A DNA stretch of 64,000 nt from the NCBI GenBank assembly GCA_004335635.1, contig QAXH01004799.1, positions 16,427-80,426 of the forward strand, in the 5' to 3' direction. How positions within the stretch are numbered: the stretch's first letter is position 1; each line of letters starts with the position of its first letter. Positions 34,671 to 64,000 of this stretch are shown here, in pieces. The DNA is from Chloromonas sp. AAM2 (lineage: Eukaryota > Chlorophyta > Chlorophyceae > Chlamydomonadales > Chlamydomonadaceae). The notes beneath the pieces are model-generated. The model had not been told where the DNA came from, did not search any database, and saw only the letters and a program-made list of their open reading frames with translations. The translations under genes were made by a program, and so were the position numbers.

Positions 34671-35146
34671 TACTGTTGCTTTCGTTGAGTACGCGAGCAC
34701 ACATGCCAGGCACGTCATTGCCAGTCAACCGTCATGAAATGTTACAGCGCATTTCATGTCAAAAGCACACGGCAAGAGCCCAGGTCACCACGCGTAGCCT
34801 CAGTAGTAACTCCGGCCACTGCAGAACGACCCTTAGAACGTCATGCCTTTTAGATTACATGGGCCACGCATATAACAATATAACATACGTATTACAACAA
34901 GGCGGGGAAACACGGTTCACATTATATGTACCTTTCTCGAGCATGGTGATATTTTGCGTCAACGTGTAAAGCTCCCTCAAATCCCTTACAGAGCCAACCA
35001 ACTCCTTGTTTGTGGCAACTCGACTTTCCGGGCTGATTGAGGCTTTAGTTGGGTCTTGTTTGTGGGGTTGTGGCATTCTTCAGGCCACTCAGACCACAAG
35101 ACGAGTCAACCTGAAACTCACTTTGTCAGTCAGAAACCTTCGAACC

Positions 35147-35275
35147 TTCAAATGAAAAAGCGGCATGCGAAGTAGCCTAGCCAGCAGCGCATACCAGCTG
35201 TAGCAGTGTCAAGTCGATAGCATAGCTTAGTCAATGGCCACCGCATTCTGCATCCAGGTCATCGCCCTTCTTGCT
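35147..35275 (+). repeat. Dispersed repeat family 4, copy 2
   Basis: Second copy of the ~120 bp sequence at 29984-30112, same orientation, sharing TGTCAAGTCGATAGCATAGC and a downstream CATTCTGCAT block. Confidence 0.65.
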
Positions 35276-35588
35276 AGCATTTATCACTGCTGAGCAGCCA
35301 CCCAGGTCGGGTTCTCAGGCCTCAGGTTGTGGTACCTGCAGGCAATGGGGACATGGGAAGGCGAAGGCATGTGGCACTAGGGGACTCGTTAGGCAACATG
35401 TCGTGGAATGGTGCAACTTTGTCGGGCGCCGTACAGGGGGGGAAGGGAGGCCGCGCAATCAAGTGTGATATGGTTGCTCAGCTACTGCAAAACCCAAGCG
35501 CACATACCTGCGTCGCATTTCTTTAGCCAACCCTACACCCCTTCGATCCCTGTCTATTGTCTCGTCCAACACACCACCCGCAACCCAC

Positions 35589-38500
35589 TCACTGTGAGAT
35601 ATGGTGCATGGTCTTAGTCTTCCTCTGCACGTTGTCCTGGTTGAGCGCATGCAGCTGCTCGGGGGTGCCATGCACGATGTCGTTGTCCATGGAGAGGCCG
35701 GGCCTGTCGCGGAGGGCCTGGATGCCCATCATGGAAGCCTGAGGGATGAGACAAGGGGAAGGATAGAATGAGATAGTGCAAGGCAAGGGAAGGGTAAGGT
35801 GATATAAGGCACTGTGAACGTCTTTCTCAGGGTAGGTCAGGGTGGTACACATCCCGACCCGTGTCACGGCTTCCCTGATTTGAAATTGCCTGATATAAGG
35901 CACGGTCGGAAGATAGTGTGGGTGGCAAACTGGAGCAAGCCAAATGACAGAGCAGAGTAGGAAATGAACAGAAGCTCAGTGGTGCACTCCTGCACCACTT
36001 GGCGTACTCCTGCACCACAGCTTTGACTTTCCTTGACACGTTCTGCTCATGGCCTGACAGCACTACCAGGCACCTGACCCTAACCTTATCCTAATTCTAA
36101 ACCGTAACCTTGTAACCCTTCAAGCCTGTAAACCCTGTACGTTAAGCTGTGGCCTATCCCCAACAACCCCCACCCTGACGCACCCTGACTTTGTGGTATG
36201 ACGAATCGTCCACCATGCGATTCTTGGTGAACTCGGTTGCGTTGACGCCGTAGCTGCGGCCGTAGTAGTTGGCGTGCTCCTTACCATAGGGCCCGTAGTA
36301 ATCTGAACAACAGGAACATAGCAGTACAGCAAAACATATTGGCAGCTTGGTGGCTGCTGAACGAGATGTGTATGTGAGCTGTGGAGGAGGTGTGTAGTGG
36401 GGTGAGGGGGAAGGTGCAAGAGCCTCGCATTTGCAGCGATGACGATTGCATAAATGTTGGTGTGTATGTCCGCCTGCTGACTATTCATATCTATTGATTA
36501 CATCAGGGGGGCCCACATGCACCGAGCGCGGGACGATAGCAAGCTATGCAAGAGACGAGGCTGGACACCGGCCTAACCAACCCTGAGCAACAAAAGGCAA
36601 CTTCAAGGCGCAGAGAGCGAAGACTTACCGGTGTAAATCACATCGCCTTCAGTGGGGCGCGGCACATACCTGCGGACACGAACACGAACACAACAGAAAA
36701 CTTAGTTTTATTTTTATTTTTATTAGTATTATATTATAATTATAATATATTGTTATATTGTTGTGCAAATGCAGTGTTGAGGACGCAGTTACTAAAAGGT
36801 ACTGCAAGGTACTGAAGTTGTGGTGTTCACAAGATCGGATGCAAGGTCTCTACAATGCATGTAGACCGCCTTGCAACTGGGAATGGAGGAGGGGGGACTT
36901 GACCGAACACACAGGAGCCCGTCGTTGCTTGGCAGTCTAGGTAGGCTAGGTGAGTTGCGGAAAATGGTTGGAAAGTTGCAGAAAAGCTGCCGTGCTTTTA
37001 CAGGTAGTAATACTAGGGTCAGGTCGGGTCGTGCAAGCTAGGGTAAGGGTTGACTCACTTCCAGTGTCCTCCCACAAGCCTGGCGTTGGCACTGCCCGCC
37101 ACCACGCCCTTGCCCAGCACCTCCACCCGGGTCAGGTCGGCGGTGCCCAGCACATTGCTCTCCTTCTTCTGCGGGAAGGAAAGAAAGGGACGGGGTAACT
37201 CGTCAGCGTGACCGAGTGATGAAGCAAGCCTTCTAGATCACCAAGACTGCCGCCGACAGCTGTGTGCGAGGAAAGAGTGCACGGGTGGGATTGTCAGCAT
37301 GCAGTGTCATTGTCAATCGCAGCGCCAAGGTCGAAAAGTCAGTGTGATAGTGTGGAGGGGAAGAAGCAGCATTCAGGACATCCACTCGTTCAGGACATCT
37401 ACTCGTCACCCTCTTGTCTCGGTACTGATTTGGCTTGTGCTTGTTGGGCCAAGCTCAGGCATGCATTACTCAGCCTAACCCTTACCTTAAGCCTAACCCC
37501 GCCATCAACCCCAACTCTAAGCTTACTGCCAGCCTCTGCCCCTACCCGGCCTCACCCAGTATGGGTTGCCGGCTGCAGCGGCGTACGGCCCGTCCGCGTT
37601 GACGTTGCCCGCGCTTCCCTTGCCCTGCGTGCTCCCATGTGTGAAGTAGTTGTCATGCTCAACATGGGGGCCATGGCCGCCTGCGCCATACACCTGCGAG
37701 GCAAATGGCAGTGGTTGAGACACACGTGAATCAGTGCTCCTTGACCTGAGTTTGAGCGATTCAGTTCGAATTGAGACAGCCGTCAGTTCGACAGTCAATC
37801 AAGACTCCCAAAAGCGAACAAGCTCGATCCTTGGACACATTTACTGATGATTGTGTGCGAAACACCACGGACGTATCCCAGGAGGCTGTAAAGGAGTGAG
37901 GGAACAACCTAGTCTGCAATCTACCCCTCCAACTCTTTTGCTGCCTGCTTGTGGCTCCTCTTGTATCGCCCATGTGCTCCCTAACCAACCCACCCTCACC
38001 TCGTCCCCCTCGTATCCCGGGTAGTCCGTTCCCTCCTTAACGGTGTACTGCCCGCCGTGGTATGGAGTAGGGTTACCATTGTAGCCGCTGCGACAACCAC
38101 ACGTAACACACGTGTAACACGGACAGATCAGACGCACACAACACGTGCACTCATGTGGCGGCAATGGCCAACCCAGAATGGCTACCAGCAAGACTGTGTC
38201 CCACCCTCCTTGCTTGATGGGGATAAGTCGTGGCATTTGCCATAAAGCTCCTTCTCAGCTCCATTCGGCATCAGCACGTGGCACAATGCCATTGACAAGC
38301 TTGTCTAAAGGACCGAGTTGCAAGTGCTTCCTGCCTGTATACCTCCGCCGTATTCATTCCTAAGCATAACCACGTGAGTGCCTCACAACATGAGGCAAGG
38401 CTGCTCCGTGCGGTGAACAGCCTTGCGGTTTCGGTCACCTTGCAAACCGGCCTTGTAACACATAGACCTGAAGCAGTTGGAACTTGCATAACTTGGGCCC

Positions 38501-41500
38501 CGGTTCCCCTGGTCTCCGCCCCTTGCCCTCCTTGAGAACTAGGGGATGTGTGTTCCAACTAACTCGACTGCCTCGCACCCCGACACCTCTGCCCTTCCCT
38601 ACCGTGAGAAGGGGTGCTCCAAGGGGTAACCCAGCTGCCCTGGCCTGATGGCGGTCTGGGCCTGAGGCTCAAGGGACGTCCAGTGGCCCGTTTTCTTGGG
38701 GTCGTTCCTGCCGGTGCGGCTGGCCACGTGCACACTGCCCACCTTGACCCGGTCATCATGGCCAGTCTGAAAAAACATGACAAACACACGTCGTAAGCAA
38801 GTGAACACATGCAAAACACGTGGAGATAAACACGGTATGTGGGTCTTGATGGCAGGTGAGAGATGAAGGGTGTTTGTTGTTGGCATTCACAGGGCTGCAT
38901 CAAGGAAACTGCTGGAAGCTGCTGCAACACATGGGAAACGTGGAGGGCGTTGGGAACACGTGCGTCAGAGCGTGGTGTGCCACACAACGTTGCGACATGC
39001 ACTATTTGTATCCTCCACCACCCTAAACTCTTCAATCTGCCATAACGTGACCCGAACACGGATCCTAGCCGTACCCCACCTTCATCATGTTGACCATGTA
39101 ATCGCCGCCTCCGTGTTGGGTGCGCTGCCAAGGCGTACTGCACACACACACACACACAACCCCTGTTGCAACACCGTAACACAGTATGGCATGATTGTTG
39201 TGACAAATTCATCGTGACACACAGCAGACACGTGCCGTACACATCATGGCCTAGCGTTTGAATTACAAGCCACTCACAACTACTAGACCTTCTGTGACCT
39301 TAGTTTGGTCCTGGAATTCAGGCAACTGTAGGGCTTGTGAAGTTTGAACCTCGACAGCCCGCACAATCTGGAATGGTGGTGAAATTCACCAAAGCGGGGG
39401 AGAACCACTCTGAACGAGCTGTTACATGGCTCAACCCTGATCGCAAATCTAGGTGGTGCACGCTGGTGTGTATATGTGTATTGACCCGAGGCAAGCCGTC
39501 AGAGGACGCGGAACGGGATGGACACCGCCCTGGCCTACCCGGAGCTAGAAAGCACTGTGTATGTTGGCTGGGATGGAGGTAGTATGCTGGTGCGTGACCT
39601 ACGTTGCCGCGCCTCGGCGCAGGGTGCCACCCGGCTGCACCGGTCCGGCCGACAGCGGCCGAGTGTTGGCGCCCACCGTCCCGTTCAACCGAACTCCCTT
39701 CGTGTTCCCAGTGAAGTTGCCGTTGTAATTGTTGTTGTTGTAGTGGCCGGTACCGCCGCTTGCGCTTGCAGGGCGTGTTGCGCCGCCGTTACGTCCGCCG
39801 GAGTGCCGGTAGTAGTACATGTTGTCGTGCGTAACCTGTGGTAAAACGGCAGGTTGCGATACCAATGTTGCGATACAGCTGCAGGCTTGCCATACTTGTA
39901 GCTGGGAACTGAAATGGTGATGTTCATTTGCAGATCATCTAACTGTACAAATGTTATCAACCGACCAGCACATTGCAAGTAGTGTGCGTAAAATGCAAGG
40001 ATGCCCTAAACTGCAGACGTGCACTGATCGTGCTGTGAAACCAAAATGTAACAGGGTAACGCACTCACATCCCCACGGACGGTCTCTGCCTCCTTGTATG
40101 GACTGGCGTTGGCATGATAGCCCCCTGGGTATGGGTTAGTGCCGTAGTACACCTGAAAGAACAAAAACAAACATTCATTATTAGTATCACCGTGATTATG
40201 CCAGCGAAGGAAGGCATTATTGTGATTGTTTTCATTACTATTCAATTTTACTCACTACTGTTGCCTGCATTTTCACGGCATTTTCGTGACCGTTTTTGTA
40301 AACATGTTGTAACCCTCCTCTAGAGTGTCTGTTCAGCTTGTTCCGATCGGTTACCTGGATGCTGCATCACCCCACGTGTGTGACCTGGCCAGCCCACCTG
40401 TCTGGACCCCCATGCACTGCACCGACCTGTGGTGGCGCCTGGCCGTTGCTGCTGCTGCGTGCCTGGGGCTGTCCCCTGGGGCTGTTAGCGGGGCTGCTGC
40501 GGGGGCTGAAGCCGCCCTGGTCAAGGATCGAGCGGGGACTGGTCACGGGGCCCGGGTGTGCGGCAGTACCGCCCTGGGGACAGTCAAGCTCAAGCAAACA
40601 AACACTGAGTGCATTGTGCATGGCAATCGGAGTCATGGCGACTTCAGAGCAGAGCACACATGCAACCCTTCCAGGGCATGAGGCCACTCGTGTTAAAATA
40701 TTCAAATCTCATGTCGTTCAGACATATAGTGATTGACTCTGGCATGAAGTACGTAGCTAACCACAGCGTTATCGTTTGCAGACGTACAGCCCTGAGGAAG
40801 ATCGAACCAACAAACCAAAAGGTGGACTATGCACCCCTTGGAAAACATGTAACAGTGAGAACAGTGAGAGACTGCTCACATAACGGTGAGAAGAGTGAGA
40901 AGAGTCTCAATCTGGAATACGTAGTTTGCCATAGCATCCTAGTCTGTGGTTGAGCTGGTGATCAGGTCCCAATTTCCGACTTGCAAACCCCTTCAGTGAG
41001 AGCTGCCTCCCCAGCTCATCATATACATCCAGGTAGAACGATAGATAGAAACATCAATCAGGGCTCACCATTGTGTATGACATGTGAGCGGTTCCTCCTG
41101 CCTCCCTCACAAACTCTCCCGTGATGACCGGGCTGATGTCGTTGTACGAGTGTACCGCACTGACGGGACGTACCGCTCCCCGCTTCTTGGGCATCATGCT
41201 GTTCACAACCTGAGCACAAGCATGCGCGGGCACATGATACGTCAGACCGCAGCACTCCGCTGCACCCTCGTGCCGGAAAAACACAGGCATGCGAATTATT
41301 CGTCCTTAATGACCGTAGCTTCCTTGGGCGAAATTTGTATCAAGCATACGGAATCAGAACTACAGACCCTTAACGGACCCATAGCTTGAAATTCGTAAAA
41401 CAAATGTATAATGGATTTACGGTGAAATTTTGTACTACGAGCTCATGGTAACCCCCAGCACGCCCAACAAGTCATGGTGAGAGTCTGCGTTGAGACAACC

Positions 41501-42707
41501 TCCGCCTTTGAAGCTGAGCATGCTTCAGCTTTCCCTTGTGCGTTTGAGTGTGCCCTTTGTACAGCATGTGTGTGCGCCATGCAAAAGGTTAAGCAGCCTA
41601 CCTCAGCTGTGGCGGTTGCTGAGGCAGTTAGCGGTTGAGCCTGGGTGGGCCTGGGCTGCTCGGGCAACTCGCTGGGAACCCAGTAACCGCTGGAGTTCTG
41701 CAGGCACGTGTGTTGTGTACGACTGTGCAAACGCTGTCATGCTGCTAGTCGGACAATGGCACAGCCCGTGTGCATGTGAAAGCTTAGAGGCAGCAGCTGC
41801 TTGTTGTCAGACTGTATTGATTGGGACACTGATAGTGACCCCTTGAAGGGGAATGCTCCTCGTCGCCCAGGGCCAGCCATGCAGCAGGGCGTAACCCTAA
41901 GCCAACCCTAGGGAGGTGTAGGTGCACAAACTCTGTTGGATGTCAGAGCACAGACCCCTTGCAGCAAACGTGCTTTTGCACTAGATTAGGTTTCAAGTGT
42001 GGTCACCACATAGCTACGGACTACGGCTGTGATTCGTATTGCGGACGGTGTCTTACCCACCAGGAATCGAGGTGCCAATTCATCAGGGTGCTGCGACAGT
42101 GGACGTGCTGGTGGCGCGGACGATGGCCTGGAGCTGCTGCGGGTTTGGCTCTTGTGCGGTCCCACAACAAATGTCTTCACTGGCAGCTCGGCGGACCTGA
42201 GCGCGCAAACGGATGCCCTTGTAACCCAAGTGCGTTTATACAACTATCGCAACTGTCGCAACACCTCGCAAGTATCTAATTTGGTGTGGATGCTGCCAAG
42301 CGATTAGACAGAGTTATCATTACTTCAATTTCGCGCTGCGTTGGTTGGTGATGGGGGACTCAGATGTGCTCAGCTTACTTGACGAGCAGCGACTGGCCAG
42401 GAAGCTTTTCATTGTAGGAAATGACAACGGCAGATGACCGCCGTGGATCAAAGGTTCTGCAGACGAGGAGATGATGTTAGTCAAACTTGGGTACGGCAAC
42501 AGGTCAACAATCAAAGACTTTGAGGTCAACACGCGATACATCCATGCACCCCGCACAACCAAGGAGGATTACGTATGTAATGCCTAGTGGGCAGGTCAAC
42601 CCATCGGCCAGCTTGCAGAAGTCTGCTGGTTTGCGCGAGTGGACGTAGAAGCGCAAACAAACCGCTGGCTAACCAGCCCCGTGCGCATACCTATCTTTTG
42701 ACGTCAT
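35589..42707 (-). CDS. Unrecognised Tyr/Gly/Asn-rich repeat protein, candidate ciliary protein
   Basis: Sixteen exons join in phase to 599 residues: 42691-42707, 42379-42456, 42061-42196, 41602-41697, 41069-41209, 40427-40573, 40069-40152, 39603-39835, 39080-39137, 38603-38766, 38000-38087, 37556-37693, 37059-37168, 36629-36669, 36184-36302, 35589-35738. It begins MTSKDRTFDPRRSSAVV. Residues 33-205 are Ser/Pro/Arg-rich and probably disordered. Residues 206-550 are rich in Tyr, Gly, Asn and His (VYYGTNPYPGGYHANASPY, VTHDNMYYYRHSGGR, VEHDNYFTHGSTQGKG, YYGPYGKEHANYYGRSYG), in the manner of filamentous microtubule-associated proteins. One unit is duplicated: RVKVGSVHVAS...GHW (336-359) and RVEVLGKGVVAG...GHW (474-496). 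No signal peptide, membrane segment or known domain. The divergent gene 510 bp away encodes DRC7, which suggests an axonemal role. The 17-base first exon is the least certain. Confidence 0.78.
36497..36620 (+). repeat. Dispersed CACCGAGCGCG repeat, copy 2
   Basis: TTACATCAGGGGGGCCCACA, then CACCGAGCGCGGGACGATAG and CAAGAGACGAGG, continuing to AGCAACAAAAGGCAA as in the 6293 copy. It ends just before exon 14 of the 599-residue gene, inside intron 14. Confidence 0.75.
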
Positions 42708-43217
42708 TACTGCAAGGCTTCGCCACTCTGGCCTCCCTGTGTGCCAGCAATTGGCAGTCGAGCAGTAGCGATGGACGAAAGGCAAAACTGGACACTGACA
42801 AGGCGACGTATGCAGGTCTTTTCTGCTGAAAGCTTTCGCTTAGAAATAGTATGTGTCGACCTGCGTGCGACCACATAACAGGGCTGTAGCAAAACGTTCA
42901 AAACCGGTTTTCTCAATCTGCACTCCTCCTCTGCGATGTGACTCACTGCATGTATCATAATTCATCAGTGCAGATGACAGCTAGAAAGCCCATTTATTTT
43001 CCCTGTCGATCGGTTGCCTTGCCGTACCACTGCACGTGCTACATCATGCATGCTCGCAAAGGATTCGCATGAACTGCGCGGTAGCAGAACCGGCTCAGTA
43101 TCAGGGGAAATGTATGTACCGTACAAGCCCATGCTGTGAGCTGGGATCAACCAACCCGCGTCTTGAGGTTGCGCGTGCGCATTGAAGTTGGCATCACGAC
43201 ACCAGCATAGGCACACC
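42708..43217. promoter_or_regulatory. Divergent promoter region of the 599-residue protein gene and DRC7
   Basis: Only 510 bases separate the two start codons, which point away from each other. No repeat or open frame interrupts the region. The stretch near 43004-43020 (TCGATCGGTTGCCTTGCC) contains GTTGCC, a half-site shared with animal X-boxes, but RFX factors are not known to drive green-algal cilia genes, so I give it no weight. No clear TATA box. Shared control is an inference from spacing. Confidence 0.6.
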
Positions 43218-62721
<19,504 letters not shown>

Positions 62722-64000
62722 TTCACTTCTTGTGAGCCTTGACTAATATGGTCTCTGGTGGCGGCACTGCTGGCGGCACTGCTGCACAAGTAGCACTGGG
62801 AACTGGCATGATCTGAGAGTTTCGCTCGTCTTGCCCAGTTGCGCATGGCCTCCAACAAGTCCATGATACATGTGTGTGCGAACTGTGCAAGTGTATTACT
62901 TGCTGAGCCGTGACCAGTGCCTGGGCTCCTGGCCTGTTTGGCCTACAGTCATGGCCTGTTTGGCCTACAGTCACGGCCTGTTTGGCCTACAGTCACGGCC
63001 TGTTTGGCCTACGGCCATGGCCTGTTTGGCCTAGCATTCCCTGTCTAGGCGATCGGCAGTGCTGCACTTACAAGTGCATCGGTAAGTGCAAATCCACCGC
63101 TGGACCAAGTGTGTTGAGACACGCCCCGTGTGTTCCTCATGCAAAGTGCAAGTGCGAAGATGGTGTCAGTGTAGCGCGGCGATGGGTGGACTGGAGCTGC
63201 AGAGTGGGGCAGTCAGCCAGTAGTCCTGGGTCCAGTAGTCCTTGATGCTGCAGAGCCGAAGTGCTGCGTAGGGTGTACAACTGGCTACTTGCCCCTTTCC
63301 CGCTGGCTGCAAGTCGAATGTAACAAAACACGTCAAACAAGCGTGCAGGGAGAGCGTTGGTGTTTTGGGAATGGCTTGGTTGCATGGTCCCGGCACCTGC
63401 TGCATGTGGGTTTCAAGATGCTACGCCGACGTGTTCTGGCGTGCCTTGCTGTTTTCAGACTGTTCTGAAAACGGGGCCGGCCCGCATCGGTTCTTAAGTC
63501 TGCCGACAGCCCATGCCCTCATGCTGTTGTCAAAGGTCTCTCACCCAGTACATTCTTCTGACTCTCTTCCTCCCAATGCTACAGTTGAAGGGTGCCTGTT
63601 AGGTGTGCAGCAGTGTGTGGTGGTGTAATTGCCGATGTAGACAGTCGTTCAGTGGTTTTGCAGCAGCGTGGTCATGAGTGATAGCCCTTAACGTAAGGGA
63701 GTGCCATTGTGTAAAAGCGCTGTGGGCCAAGTCGCATGGCAGATGAGCTGCACACAAGGAAAGTTGTCAGCCTGCAAAGTTCGAAACGCACATCAGAGAC
63801 AACCACTCAATGTTTTCTTCTACTGCATGAACCAAGCTAGGGGCACAGAAGCTTTGCGCAGGTTCGACAGTCATGTCAACGACAGTCATGCATCAACAGT
63901 CATGCGCATCAATTGCGTTAACCAAGCTCAGCAACGAGAACAGCAGCAGACAGCTTGTCAGGCCGTGCCCATCCACTGCCTCAGACAATGTTCGTTGATG
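62722..64000. other. DRC7 3' flank, no gene seen
   Basis: The first ~900 bases are probably DRC7 3' UTR and downstream sequence: TGTAA occurs at 63319 and 63624. A copy of the last seven codons and stop of DRC7 recurs at 62771-62793. A 22 bp array lies at 62933-63042. No open frame beyond 63100 resembles a protein I know. Confidence 0.5.
62933..63042. repeat. 22-bp tandem repeat downstream of DRC7
   Basis: Five copies of CCTGTTTGGCCTACAGTCA plus CGG. The last copies are diverged. Each copy contains TTTGGCC. Confidence 0.85.

Larger units (their letters stand above)
34273..35588. other. Intergenic region upstream of the GNAT gene
   Basis: About 1.3 kb with repeat family 3 (34624-34670) and repeat family 4 (35147-35275). 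On the minus strand an ATG at 35076 opens about 55 codons (MPQPHKQDPTKASISPESRV..., LRELYTLTQNITMLEK) to a plausible donor (AAAG/GTACAT near 34933); I found no matching downstream exon. The GNAT promoter should lie just above 34272. Confidence 0.45.

Noticed and set aside
34855..35076. Small minus-strand gene starting at ATG 35076
   Set aside because: It has an ATG and a plausible donor, but no downstream exon or recognised domain; kept only as a note in the intergenic entry.
43004..43020. X-box-like motif in the divergent promoter
   Set aside because: Only half of the palindrome matches, and RFX factors are not established in green algae.

Overview
The window is nuclear DNA of a eukaryote, most likely a flagellated green alga of the Chlorophyceae type. 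Genes are broken into many short exons by GT-AG introns, with two GC-AG exceptions. One gene encodes an octotricopeptide (OPR) protein, a family greatly expanded in chlorophycean algae. Three proteins carry organelle-type presequences. A dynein regulatory complex gene implies motile cilia. I rebuilt exons by hand from splice consensus, reading phase and protein family knowledge; eight gene models close in frame from ATG to stop. I see no bacterial operon, rRNA, tRNA or CRISPR.

Layout, left to right: (1) a partial minus-strand CPL1-like RNA polymerase II CTD phosphatase running off the left edge, with minisatellites in its introns; (2) plus-strand very-long-chain enoyl-CoA reductase (5564-8920), methionine-R-sulfoxide reductase B (9494-10977) and glutaminyl-tRNA synthetase (11407/11488-20368); (3) a 2.4 kb convergent gap with a mobile-element end and a coding-like remnant; (4) three minus-strand genes for predicted plastid proteins: an OPR protein (22730-26471), a small proline-rich coiled-coil protein (27151-29233) and a GNAT acetyltransferase (31122-34272); (5) a minus-strand gene for an unrecognised 599-residue Tyr/Gly/Asn-rich protein (35589-42707); (6) divergent from it, only 510 bp away, a 38-exon plus-strand gene for DRC7 of the axonemal nexin-dynein regulatory complex (43218-62721); (7) a gene-free right end.

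The most interesting parts are the divergent pair, where sharing a promoter with DRC7 makes the unknown protein a candidate ciliary component; the DRC7 layout (LRR, Kelch, transglutaminase-like domain, coiled coil) with Ser where a catalytic Cys is expected; a GlnRS gene with an in-frame upstream start giving a mitochondrion-like presequence; and several dispersed repeat families, including a ~300 bp element with long inverted termini. Introns are rich in minisatellites with 20-33 bp units.

Limits: splice sites and starts are predictions without transcript data; the 5' end of the CPL gene and everything called a remnant are uncertain.
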